DNA of 64,000 bases from Campylobacter jejuni (GTDB lineage: Bacteria; Campylobacterota; Campylobacteria; Campylobacterales; Campylobacteraceae). The translations under genes and the position numbers were made by a program. Under the pieces are notes generated by a model. The model did not search any database, was not told the DNA's origin, and saw only the letters and a program-made list of their open reading frames with translations. The number at the start of each line of letters is the position of its first letter. Position 1 is the first letter of the stretch. Location of the stretch: assembly GCF_002179165.1 (NCBI RefSeq), contig NZ_NFNY01000015.1, forward strand, positions 1 through 64,000. The letters are read 5' to 3'. Shown in pieces: positions 37,069 through 45,083 of the stretch.

Positions 37069-37501
37069 TATTAAGGATTTAGACGCTTGTTTAATACTTT
37101 TTGAGCAAAGCGTAAAAGCACTTTGTGCAAAAGATTATACAAAAGATCAAATTAAAGCTTGGCTTGGGATTGATAAAGAAAAATGGGAAGAAAAATTTAA
37201 AAATGATGAGGTTTTTGTCTATGAAAAAGAAGGTAAAATCGCTAGCTTTATAAACATAATAAAAGAACACAAAATGCTTGATTTACTTTATACTCATCCA
37301 AATTTTGCTAGGCAAGGCTTGGCTAAAAATTTACTTGATTTTGCTTTGAAAAATTATCCACATAATGAAATTTATACCTTTGCATCTTTAAGCGCTAAAG
37401 ATTTTTTCTTAAAAAATGATTTTGAGATTGTAAGAGAAAACGAAGTTGTAAAAAATAATCAAATTTTAAAAAATTTTTTGATGAAAAAGGAAGTTAAATG
37501 A
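37052..37501 (+). CDS. GNAT-family acetyltransferase
   Basis: Protein of 149 residues with a GNAT fold: IRKADIKDLDACLILFEQSV at the start, the acetyl-CoA loop HPNFARQGLAKNLLDFAL (R/Q-x-x-G-x-A pattern) and a final FFLKNDFEIVREN strand. The acceptor is unknown. A TTG start at 37052 is preferred because the first beta strand begins there. It overlaps the 3' end of the ThiF-like gene, and its stop overlaps the beta-lactamase start. Confidence 0.85.
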   Translation: MIRKADIKDLDACLILFEQSVKALCAKDYTKDQIKAWLGIDKEKWEEKFKNDEVFVYEKEGKIASFINIIKEHKMLDLLYTHPNFARQGLAKNLLDFALKNYPHNEIYTFASLSAKDFFLKNDFEIVRENEVVKNNQILKNFLMKKEVK

Positions 37502-38268
37502 AAAAACTTTTTTTGCTTTTATTTGTGTTAAATTTGACTTTTGCTAAAGACTTAAAACTTGAAGATTATTTTAAAGATTATAATACAAATGGCGTTTTTG
37601 TGCTTTTTGATGGCAAAAATTATACAAGTAATGATTTTACAAGAGCTAAAAAAGCTTTTTCTCCTGCTTCTACTTTTAAAATTTTTAATGCTTTAATTTC
37701 TCTTGATAGTGGCGTGATAAAGGATGAAAAAGAGATTTTTTATCACTATAAAGGTGAAAAAGTATTTTTAAGCTCTTGGGCGAATGACATGAATTTAAGC
37801 TCGGCTATTAAATATTCTAATGTCCTTGCTTTTAAGCAAATTGCACGAAAAATCGGTACAAAAACCATGCAAAAATATTTAAAAGATTTGCATTATGGCA
37901 ATGCTAAAATTTCACAAATTGATACTTTTTGGCTAGATAACTCACTTAAAATCAGTGCTAAAGATCAAGCTTTTTTACTTTTTAAGCTTTCACAAGATAC
38001 CTTGCCACTCTCACAAAAAGCACAACAAAGTGTTAAAAAAATGATTTATTTAAAAGATATGAAAAAATTAGAACTTTTTGGAAAAACAGGCTGGAATGAT
38101 GAGCAAAAAATCGCTTGGATTGTGGGTTTTGTGCGTTTAAAAGATGAAAATGAATTTAAATCTTTTGCACTTAATTTAGACATTAGCAATTTTAAAGATT
38201 TGTATAAAAGAGAAGAAATTTTAGAAAAATATTTAAATGATATTTTAATTAAAACTAAAAAATTATGA
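37498..38268 (+). CDS. class D (OXA-type) beta-lactamase, Campylobacter family
   Basis: Protein of 256 residues with a signal peptide (about 1-16) and all class D active-site motifs: Ser58-x-x-Lys61 in SPASTFKIFN, Ser107-Asn-Val (KYSNVLAF), Tyr133-Gly-Asn, Trp145 (the omega-loop Trp near the carbamylated Lys) and Lys196-Thr-Gly. It hydrolyses penicillins in the periplasm. The sequence differs clearly from the OXA-61 I remember, notably in the first 50 residues, and seems closer to the OXA-184 group; the allele cannot be set without a search. The ATG overlaps the acetyltransferase stop (ATGA), so translation is probably coupled and no separate promoter is visible. Confidence 0.93.
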   Translation: MKKLFLLLFVLNLTFAKDLKLEDYFKDYNTNGVFVLFDGKNYTSNDFTRAKKAFSPASTFKIFNALISLDSGVIKDEKEIFYHYKGEKVFLSSWANDMNLSSAIKYSNVLAFKQIARKIGTKTMQKYLKDLHYGNAKISQIDTFWLDNSLKISAKDQAFLLFKLSQDTLPLSQKAQQSVKKMIYLKDMKKLELFGKTGWNDEQKIAWIVGFVRLKDENEFKSFALNLDISNFKDLYKREEILEKYLNDILIKTKKL

Positions 38269-38292
38269 TAGAATACTTTTTTAAATAAAAGG

Positions 38293-39183
38293 ATGAAAAT
38301 GTTTAAAATTTTATTTTTGATTTTTATGGCAACTTTTGCTTTGGCTAGGGATTTGGATACTTTGGATTTAAATAATGCTGATTTAAGTTTGGGCGAGTTT
38401 TTAGCGGATAATTTTATCATCGTGCTTATTATGTTTATTTCTATGTTTTCTCCGCTTTGGGGATGTTTGTTTTTTGTTAAATTCGGCAAAAAAGATGTAA
38501 TTTTTGATAAAGAAAACATTTGGAATAATAAAATAGAACACCATTTTTTTACTAAGCAATATTTTAAACATTTTGCAATTTGGCTTGTAATATTTTTCAT
38601 CGCGGTAAGTTTTATATATTCTATGGTTTTGTTAGAAACTTCTTTGAATAATTTTGATGGGACAACTAAGTATTATCTCATTCTTTTTTACTTCTTTTTT
38701 ATTTTTATAGGAGCAACCACTGGTGCAAACATCTTTGGAGCACATTTTCGCTCAAATTATACCGATTTTAAAGACAGGATTTTCATCACCCCAAAAGAAA
38801 TGGTGCTTTTTAAATTTAGTAATGAAAATAAAGAAGAATTTTCTTTTGAAAAAGGGCGATTTAATGCCCAAATCTTGCCTTTTACAAAAGGAAAATTAGA
38901 GCATTTTGCTTTTCCTGCAGCGGGTTTTACTTTGATTTTAGATGATGGAATACAAAAGGTAGAAGTGGAAATTTTTGTTACGCTTTATTATTTTAACAAG
39001 AAAAAAGCCTTGATGAAAAATGAATTTTTCAATGAGTTTTTTAATCATCTTAAAAATTATGCAAGAAGTATTAATCATAAAAATTATTCTAATACACAAG
39101 AGTGCGTTCAAGATATTGCAAAATGGGAATATAAAAGCGTTTTAAAAGAATTGCTTGATGATTTTCCTTTTAAAAGGAATTAA
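38293..39183 (+). CDS. membrane protein of unknown function
   Basis: Protein of 296 residues, with an N-terminal hydrophobic signal or anchor (about 1-18), an Asp/Leu-rich patch (DLDTLDLNNADLS), and hydrophobic segments near 37-65, 94-116 and 130-155, then a soluble C-terminal domain of about 140 residues. I do not recognise a family. It lies 24 bases after the beta-lactamase on the same strand with its own AAAGGATG-type site, so it may share that transcript. Confidence 0.7.
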   Translation: MKMFKILFLIFMATFALARDLDTLDLNNADLSLGEFLADNFIIVLIMFISMFSPLWGCLFFVKFGKKDVIFDKENIWNNKIEHHFFTKQYFKHFAIWLVIFFIAVSFIYSMVLLETSLNNFDGTTKYYLILFYFFFIFIGATTGANIFGAHFRSNYTDFKDRIFITPKEMVLFKFSNENKEEFSFEKGRFNAQILPFTKGKLEHFAFPAAGFTLILDDGIQKVEVEIFVTLYYFNKKKALMKNEFFNEFFNHLKNYARSINHKNYSNTQECVQDIAKWEYKSVLKELLDDFPFKRN

Positions 39184-39235
39184 ATTTTAAAAAATTTTTG
39201 CTTTGTAAATTTATTTTTAATGTGATTTTAATTAA

Positions 39236-40123
39236 TCACATTTTTCCGTTAATAAAAGTGCAATGTATTTTGGGATCTTTTACAAGTTTATAAGAAACAT
39301 AGCCTAAAATGGGTTTAAATTTCTCATTTTCGATTTGAAAAAATATCATAAAACCATTCAAAGCAATTTCATTTTGATTGACTTTTTTAGAGTCTTTAAA
39401 AATTTTTTCTTTAAATTTTTTGTATTCTTTAATGTGTTCTTGGCTGAGTTTTTCTAAAACTTCACTTTCATTTTTCACTAAAAATTCATCATCAAAATAA
39501 AAATCATCAAATTTCTTATCACTTAGGGCAAAAATTTTATTTTTATTTAATTCTTTAGCATTTTCAAGAAAAGAATAACGCTCATAAGCTTTATAAAAAG
39601 CATACAATCTTTTTTTATCCATTTCATTAAGCGAGTATCTAATCCAAGCATCATTTTCACTTGCAAAAACCTTTTTATAAGCAAGGATGTATTTTTGGCT
39701 ATTTTTTTTGTATTCTTGTGTGAATTTTTTATATTCTTTGCTTTTTTCATTTTTTAACTCATCTAACACTTGTATAAAAAAATTTTCGCGTTGTTTAAAA
39801 TAATAAATTTCCCAATTAATTTCATACAAAAGCTTATCTGCAATTTCTGGTTCTAAATTAAATTTAGGATTGCATAAATCTACAAGTTTATAAAACGACG
39901 CTTCAGAATCTTTTTCTACTCGTTCTTTGGCTTTACGGCTATCTTCTTCTATTTTTTCCAAAAGCCAAATTGGAGAATAAACTGCACCCGCGACAACCAT
40001 TGCTGCACCACCTGCTACAATTTGAGGCGAATGGATCACGCCTATTGCCACCATTCCTGCTGTTTTGCTGCTACACCCATCAAAAAACAAAATGCAGATT
40101 AAACTAGCAATGATTTTTTTCAT
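39236..40123 (-). CDS. putative lipoprotein of unknown function
   Basis: Protein of 295 residues with a lipoprotein signal (LICILFFDGC, Cys at about 17), then a hydrophobic Ala/Gly/Val-rich stretch (about 22-50) and a long Lys/Glu-rich mostly helical body. No known domain is recognised. It is convergent with the membrane protein at 38293-39183 and preceded by the gene at 40235-40720 on the same strand, with a hairpin between them. Confidence 0.7.
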   Translation of the reverse strand: MKKIIASLICILFFDGCSSKTAGMVAIGVIHSPQIVAGGAAMVVAGAVYSPIWLLEKIEEDSRKAKERVEKDSEASFYKLVDLCNPKFNLEPEIADKLLYEINWEIYYFKQRENFFIQVLDELKNEKSKEYKKFTQEYKKNSQKYILAYKKVFASENDAWIRYSLNEMDKKRLYAFYKAYERYSFLENAKELNKNKIFALSDKKFDDFYFDDEFLVKNESEVLEKLSQEHIKEYKKFKEKIFKDSKKVNQNEIALNGFMIFFQIENEKFKPILGYVSYKLVKDPKIHCTFINGKM

Positions 40124-40191
40124 TGTTTTTACCCTAAGTTAATTTTAAAATAATGAAAACAATTATAACTATTTTAAATTAAAAGTGAGAA

Positions 40192-40211
40192 TTGCTCCAA
40201 ATTTGGAGCAA
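40192..40211 (-). terminator. hairpin between two minus-strand genes
   Basis: A perfect palindrome with arms TTGCTCCAAA / TTTGGAGCAA, just after the stop of the 40235-40720 gene; on the minus strand it is followed by TCTCACTTTT-like sequence. Probably a terminator or attenuator. Confidence 0.6.
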
Positions 40212-40234
40212 ATTTTAGAATAATTTGCAATCAA

Positions 40235-40720
40235 TTAAGGCATTGAATTTTGTTTATTTTCGCGTTCTTGTTCTGTTCGCCAATCTTCATAAAGTTTATC
40301 AAATTTTTTGGTTTGATAAAGTAATATTGTAACAAAACCCATATTATCAAGTGAAATTATAGAATTTCCATCTTGAAATATCACCAAATTATTGTGTTTT
40401 TTTATCATTTTATATTTTGATAAGGATGATAAAAGATCATCAAAGCGATCTTCATCAAAACATAATAATACCGCCATTAATTTATTTTCTGTATCAAAGC
40501 TAAAAATCACATCTCTATTTAAGCCTTTAAGATCAAAATTTTTTTGATTAACAACAATTTGCTTGCCTTTGCTTACAGGATCATTTCCAATCTGCGTAAA
40601 ATCAGAATATTTTTTGCCAACTTCCTCAAAAGTCGCTTTTCCAAGCTCAAGGCCAAAAGGAGCAGGATCGCCAAAGAGTGAAATCACCGAAAAAATCAAG
40701 ATTAAAAACACTTTTTTCAT
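40235..40720 (-). CDS. small secreted protein of unknown function
   Basis: Protein of 161 residues with a signal peptide (about 1-17, MKKVFLILIFSVISLFG) and a mature part beginning DPAPFGLELGKATFEEVGKKY, a pattern seen in small periplasmic proteins of unknown role. The C-terminal tail is polar (RTEQERENKQNSMP). No function can be inferred. It stands alone between the mod operon and the lipoprotein gene. Confidence 0.7.
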   Translation of the reverse strand: MKKVFLILIFSVISLFGDPAPFGLELGKATFEEVGKKYSDFTQIGNDPVSKGKQIVVNQKNFDLKGLNRDVIFSFDTENKLMAVLLCFDEDRFDDLLSSLSKYKMIKKHNNLVIFQDGNSIISLDNMGFVTILLYQTKKFDKLYEDWRTEQERENKQNSMP

Positions 40721-41042
40721 TTTTTACCTTTTAATAAAACATAAAACTAAAATTATAAAAACTCAAGCTTAATAAATATTTATAAGTGTTTGGTGTTTTT
40801 TATTTGCTTGTTTATTATTGCTATAAAAATTAGTGAGTGTGGTTTGAAACAAAATATAGGCATTTTTTGATAAGATGGTAAAAATATTAAAAAAAGAAAG
40901 ATTAAAACGCGAAATTCCTAGCTTTCATTAGTAGGAATTTTGAGATAAATTGCCAAATTATTGCTAAAATTAAATAAGAAAATAATTATAATCTTACGCA
41001 CTTGTACTAAATCTTAAAAGAATTTCAATAAAGACTTACCTT
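40721..41042. other. intergenic region between secreted protein gene and modC
   Basis: A 322-base gap without a supported gene. It contains one hairpin (40912-40940), an AT-rich promoter-like zone in front of the secreted-protein gene, and otherwise low-complexity AT-rich DNA. No RNA gene is recognised. Confidence 0.5.
40912..40940 (-). terminator. possible terminator of the molybdate operon
   Basis: Stem AAATTCCTA / TAGGAATTT with an 11-base loop, about 100 bases beyond the modC stop on the minus strand. The distance makes the assignment uncertain. Confidence 0.45.
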
Positions 41043-41921
41043 CTAAATTTTTCCCACAATGATAGGATTAAAGGCTTTTATGGATAGCAAAAGCGTATCG
41101 CCGATTTTTATATCTTTGTAAGATTTTAAAAATTCTTCTTCACTAAGTGTGATTTTAACAATATCTTGGTTTAAAAGTAAGGTAAAAATCACTAAAATAT
41201 CGCTTTTTTTAATCTCAAGTAGAGTCGCACTTAAACGCAATTTTGCACTTAAATTTGATTGAGTGAAAAATTCATTTGTCTTTGCATCTTTGATGATTTT
41301 GCCATTATTAAGCTCTAAAATTCTATGGCTTAGCTTATAAATTTCAGCCAAATCGTGGCTAACCAATAAAGTGGTGATTTTAAAATGTTGTAAAATTTTC
41401 ATCAACTCATCTTGCAAAAAGGAACGCATTTTAAAATCCAATGCACTCAAAGGCTCATCTAAGAGTAGAATTTGTGGTTCTCTTGCTAATGCTCTTGCTA
41501 GCGCTACTCTTTGTGCTTGTCCGCCACTTAAATTTTTAGGATAAATTCGGGCTAAATTTTCTAAATTCATTAAGTTTAAAAGCTCTTCTACTTTTTGTTT
41601 TGAAGTTGCGGCATAAGAAATGTTTTCTTTTACACTCATATTTGGAAAAAGGGCATAATCTTGAAAAACAAAACCGATTTTTCTTTTCTGTATAGATAAA
41701 TTGATATTTTTTTGGGTATCAAGCCAGAGTTCATTATTTACTTCTATGCGTCCAAATTCAGGTTTTATAAGTCCTGCAATGATTTTCAGTAGAGTCGTTT
41801 TTCCCACGCCATTTTCTCCAAAAATGGCAGTGATTTCATTTGTCTTTAAATGCGTGTTAAAAACTAATTCTTTTTTGCCTTTTGCGGTATCAAGGGGAAG
41901 TTTTATATCAATTTTTATCAT
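41043..41921 (-). CDS. modC: molybdate ABC transporter ATP-binding protein
   Basis: ABC ATPase of 292 residues: Walker A FGENGVGKTTLLK, Q-loop VFQDYALFPN, signature NLSGGQAQRVALARALA, Walker B ILLLDEPLSALD and H-loop LVSHDLAEIYKLSH. A short C-terminal extension (about 225-292) corresponds to a TOBE-like part. It powers import of molybdate (or tungstate) through ModB. It is the last gene of the modA - Mop - modB - modC run, 9 bases after modB. Confidence 0.93.
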   Translation of the reverse strand: MIKIDIKLPLDTAKGKKELVFNTHLKTNEITAIFGENGVGKTTLLKIIAGLIKPEFGRIEVNNELWLDTQKNINLSIQKRKIGFVFQDYALFPNMSVKENISYAATSKQKVEELLNLMNLENLARIYPKNLSGGQAQRVALARALAREPQILLLDEPLSALDFKMRSFLQDELMKILQHFKITTLLVSHDLAEIYKLSHRILELNNGKIIKDAKTNEFFTQSNLSAKLRLSATLLEIKKSDILVIFTLLLNQDIVKITLSEEEFLKSYKDIKIGDTLLLSIKAFNPIIVGKI

Positions 41922-41930
41922 AAAATAAAC

Positions 41931-42602
41931 CTATAGAGTGAATTTTTTATTGACAAAATAAAGGCTTAAAAGTATGATAAAAGAAAGTGCAAATAAAGTA
42001 AAAGCGTATTGATGTGCTAGAGTGTAATTTAAGACTTCAAGCTCATCGTAAATGGCTATACTTGCGACTAAAGTTTCGCCTTTTTTGTGTCCGCCTATCA
42101 TCATTACAACACCAAATTCGCCAATGGTGTGTGCAAAACTCATCGCACAAGCACTAAAAATCCCCACTTTAGAATTAGGTAAAATCACTTTAAAAAGTGT
42201 ATAAATTTTACCCTTTCCTAGAGTATAAGAAGCATCAAGTAGGTTTTTATTTATCGATGAAAAGGCACTTTGCAAAGGATTAACCATAAAGGGTAGTGAA
42301 AAAATCAAAGAAGCAAAAACCAAACCTTCAAAGCTAAAAACCAAGGAAATATTAAAATATTCTTTTAAAAACTGCCCTAAAAAGCTATTTGGCGAAAAAG
42401 TTACAAGCAGATAAAAGCCCAAAACACTAGGCGGTAAAACCAAAGGCAAAGCCACAAAGGTTTGCACTAAACCTTTAAAAGGAAAATTCATAAAACTTAA
42501 AAGATAAGCCAGAAAAACTCCTATAAAAAAAAGTATGAAAGTAGTGATAAATGCGAGTTTAAAAGTAAGATATAAAGTTTGTAAAAAATCACTATCCATC
42601 AA
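41931..42602 (-). CDS. modB: molybdate ABC transporter permease
   Basis: Permease of 223 residues with five or six transmembrane helices and the coupling-helix motif DASYTLGKGKIYTLFKVILPNSKVG followed by AHTIGEFGVVMMIGGHKKGETLV, diagnostic for ModB. It overlaps the preceding small gene by 11 bases and is 9 bases ahead of modC. Confidence 0.93.
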   Translation of the reverse strand: MMDSDFLQTLYLTFKLAFITTFILFFIGVFLAYLLSFMNFPFKGLVQTFVALPLVLPPSVLGFYLLVTFSPNSFLGQFLKEYFNISLVFSFEGLVFASLIFSLPFMVNPLQSAFSSINKNLLDASYTLGKGKIYTLFKVILPNSKVGIFSACAMSFAHTIGEFGVVMMIGGHKKGETLVASIAIYDELEVLNYTLAHQYAFTLFALSFIILLSLYFVNKKFTL

Positions 42603-42993
42603 ATGCCTTTAAGATAATTTCATTTGCCTTAACAAAACAAAGCCACTCTTGTCCTTCTTTAAGACTAAGCTCTAAAGCTTTTTCTTTGGTAATAATGCTT
42701 GAAATTTCATCTCCTTTAAAATCAAAAAATATATGATATAACATTTTGCCTTTTTTAATACTTTTAATCTTTGCTATAAATGAATTTTCCACGCTTAAAA
42801 TGGAATTTGGTGTTGCAAAACCAAGCTCGTGTTCTTTAAAAAGCATTTGAATTTTTGTGTCTATTTTTAACTCTTTTAAAGAATTAAGATCAAGCATTAA
42901 AACGCTAAAAATTTGTTCCTTAATGCTGATCTTAATAATGACAATTTCATCTTCATTTAAAAGTTCTATGACTTTACCATTTAAAGCGTTCAA
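42592..42993 (-). CDS. TOBE/Mop-domain molybdate-binding protein
   Basis: Protein of 133 residues with two successive TOBE/Mop-like segments: LNGKVIELLNEDEIVIIKISI and FIAKIKSIKKGKMLYHIFFDF. Such domains bind molybdate oligomerically as storage or sensing proteins, or form the C-terminus of ModE or ModC. No DNA-binding helix is present, so it is more likely a molbindin than a regulator. It sits between modA (4-base overlap) and modB (11-base overlap). Confidence 0.8.
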   Translation of the reverse strand: MNALNGKVIELLNEDEIVIIKISIKEQIFSVLMLDLNSLKELKIDTKIQMLFKEHELGFATPNSILSVENSFIAKIKSIKKGKMLYHIFFDFKGDEISSIITKEKALELSLKEGQEWLCFVKANEIILKAFDG

Positions 42994-43739
42994 GGTGTAT
43001 TAAATCCGTATTTTTTAAATATTTCTTTTGCGGTGTTTGAAGCGATGAAGTCGCTAAATTCAAAAGCCAATTTTTTATTTTTAGCGTATTTTGTGATGAC
43101 AAAACTTTGTTCTAGCGGAGTGAAATATTTTTCATCGATTAAAACCACTTTCCCTTTAGGTTTATTTACAGGAGAAACCAAAGAATAAGCTACAATGCCA
43201 ATTTCTGCTGCTTTGGTATCTACATGCATTATAGGTTGAGAGATGTTATCGCCCAAAACGATTTTATCTTTAAAAATCTTATCAAGATCTAAATTTTGAA
43301 GTATTTGTGTAGCTGCTATTCCATAAGGTGCGACTTTTGGATTTGCTATGCTTAAATGCGAAATATTGTCCGCTTTTTCTCCCAATTTTTCTACCCCGCC
43401 ACTTAGCAAATTTTCATCCAAGCTATATAAAGCTAAAACACCTAAAACATAAACTTTTGCTTCGCCAATTGCGTTTTGATCTTTTACAATTTGTGCGGCA
43501 TATTTTGTGTCGGCTGAAAAAAAGAGATCAAATTCTCTGCCTTGCGTTAAAAACTGATAGTATTTTCCAGAAGCTCCAAAAATAAGTTCGATTTCATCTT
43601 TTGGATGAAGTTTTAAAAACTCATCTTTGATTTCGCCCATTGCTTTAGAAGCAGAAGATGCGACAAAAACGCTGATTTTTTCAGCATTTAAATTGACACA
43701 AAAAAATAAAAGTGCAAAAAATAATAAAAGCTTTTTCAT
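42990..43739 (-). CDS. modA: molybdate ABC transporter substrate-binding protein
   Basis: Periplasmic protein of 249 residues with a signal peptide (about 1-19). The mature part starts with ISVFVASSASKAMGEI and has FGASGKYYQFLTQGREFDLFFSADTKYA and the AEIGIVAYSLV segment, typical of ModA/WtpA oxyanion binders. It heads the operon. Molybdate serves nitrate, formate and sulfite-type molybdoenzymes, and tungstate is used in Campylobacter formate dehydrogenase by a second system. Confidence 0.93.
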   Translation of the reverse strand: MKKLLLFFALLFFCVNLNAEKISVFVASSASKAMGEIKDEFLKLHPKDEIELIFGASGKYYQFLTQGREFDLFFSADTKYAAQIVKDQNAIGEAKVYVLGVLALYSLDENLLSGGVEKLGEKADNISHLSIANPKVAPYGIAATQILQNLDLDKIFKDKIVLGDNISQPIMHVDTKAAEIGIVAYSLVSPVNKPKGKVVLIDEKYFTPLEQSFVITKYAKNKKLAFEFSDFIASNTAKEIFKKYGFNTP

Positions 43740-43772
43740 TAAATAATTTTCCTTGATAAAAATAAATTTTGT

Positions 43773-43778
43773 ATTATA
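43773..43778 (-). promoter_or_regulatory. -10 box of the molybdate operon
   Basis: GC-TATAAT on the minus strand, 34 bases before the modA start, in the 49-base gap after bioC. An AAGGAAAA-type ribosome binding site follows at about 43748-43755. No ModE-type operator was recognised. Confidence 0.55.
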
Positions 43779-43788
43779 GCATAAAAAT

Positions 43789-44475
43789 TTATTTTATATA
43801 TTTTTTGCATAAAATAAAAATAGGATGATAAGTGATTTTATTTTGAAATTTTTCTTCAAATTCTTTTAAAAAAGTTTTATTTAAAGGATAAAATCCTAAA
43901 GAATTCACTCCGCTAAATTTCAAATGTCTAAAAACATCTAAAGCGCTTTTAAATTCTAAATTTATAAATTCTTGCGTGATTTTTACTTCACTAAAAAAGA
44001 TTTTAAAAATTTGTTCTAATTCATTTTTATTAAGATAATTTAGACCAAAACCCGTGCTTTGCTTAATCTCTTTTAAATTTTGTTCCCCAAAAGTAGAAAG
44101 AAGTAAAATGCCATTTTGATTAAGCATATCCCTAAGACTTGGTATGATTTGTTTTAAATCAAGCCATTGCAAACTCGCATTTGAAGTGATGAGATCAAAT
44201 TTTTGTTTGCTTAAATTTTGTTTTGCAATTTCATTCATATCAAAGATTAAAGTGTCAGGATTTTCTTTAAAATCTAAAATATCGTTTTTTAAATACTCAT
44301 CAAACGCAATAATTTTTTGAAGTTTTTTGCTAAATTCGCCCCTGCCGCAACCAAATTCAAACACTTTTTCAAAATGTGGAATTTTTAGATCTTTTAAAAT
44401 TTCACAAAGTTTTAAGCTCATAAAATTTTGCACTTTTGCATGTTTTTCATAATCTAATGCTTTTAAAAAATTCAA
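43789..44475 (-). CDS. bioC: malonyl-ACP O-methyltransferase
   Basis: SAM-dependent methyltransferase of 228 residues: motif I VFEFGCGRGEFSKKL, then LITSNASLQWLDLKQIIP and LLLSTFGEQNLKEI as in BioC, which methylates malonyl-ACP to start pimelate synthesis for biotin. It overlaps the BioG-like gene by four bases, in the bioF-bioG-bioC order. Confidence 0.9.
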   Translation of the reverse strand: MNFLKALDYEKHAKVQNFMSLKLCEILKDLKIPHFEKVFEFGCGRGEFSKKLQKIIAFDEYLKNDILDFKENPDTLIFDMNEIAKQNLSKQKFDLITSNASLQWLDLKQIIPSLRDMLNQNGILLLSTFGEQNLKEIKQSTGFGLNYLNKNELEQIFKIFFSEVKITQEFINLEFKSALDVFRHLKFSGVNSLGFYPLNKTFLKEFEEKFQNKITYHPIFILCKKYIK

Positions 44476-45083
44476 ATTTCATCCCAAGTTTTAAAATAAA
44501 AAAAAGCAAAATGGGGCTCATCTAAAAAAATAAGCTTTGAAAAAGCGTTTTTTAAAGCATTTGGTGGAAAGATTTCGTCCATTTTGCTGGAGTAAATTTT
44601 ATCCCAAACAAAGTTTTCATTAGGCTCTTTTAAGGCAAAATTATAAAGGTTTTCAAGCTCTTTTTTTAAGCTAATTTCATCTTTAAAAATTAAATTTTTT
44701 GCCAAATCTTGCCTTTCTTTAAACAAAGATTTTTTAAAGACCAAAAGTTCAAATTTTTTGATTTGCTTAGAAAAAATTGCAGGATGAATCCCTTTTAATT
44801 TATCTATGCCAAAATTTGTGCCATTAATGGCAATTTTTTGCGAAAATTTCACATCTTTTAAAATCTTACTTGCCACACAAACTCCCATAGAAAAGGCTAC
44901 AAGAATGATTTTGGAAAAAGGATCTAAATTTAAATTAAAGTCTAAATTTTCATAATCATAAACTAAAATTACATTTTTATTACTTTTTAAATGCGAAAAA
45001 TGGCTAGGATGTGACGCAAAACCACCAAATACTAAAATGAGTTCTTGCGAGTTTTGATTTTGGATTAAATAGTTTATTTTCAT
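44472..45083 (-). CDS. bioG: pimeloyl-ACP methyl ester esterase, BioG type
   Basis: Alpha/beta hydrolase of 203 residues (DUF452 family). The oxyanion region VFGGFASHPSHF and the nucleophile elbow LVAFSMGVCVA are visible, and a C-terminal LIFLDEPHFAFFYFKTWDEI supplies a plausible catalytic His. BioG removes the methyl ester from pimeloyl-ACP methyl ester, replacing BioH. It is flanked by four-base overlaps with bioF and bioC. Confidence 0.88.
   Translation of the reverse strand: MKINYLIQNQNSQELILVFGGFASHPSHFSHLKSNKNVILVYDYENLDFNLNLDPFSKIILVAFSMGVCVASKILKDVKFSQKIAINGTNFGIDKLKGIHPAIFSKQIKKFELLVFKKSLFKERQDLAKNLIFKDEISLKKELENLYNFALKEPNENFVWDKIYSSKMDEIFPPNALKNAFSKLIFLDEPHFAFFYFKTWDEI

Noticed and set aside
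38046..38600. 184-codon minus-strand frame across the bla / membrane-protein junction
   Set aside because: It covers the ends of two supported plus-strand genes and is Lys/Ser-rich without domains; judged a chance frame in AT-rich DNA.
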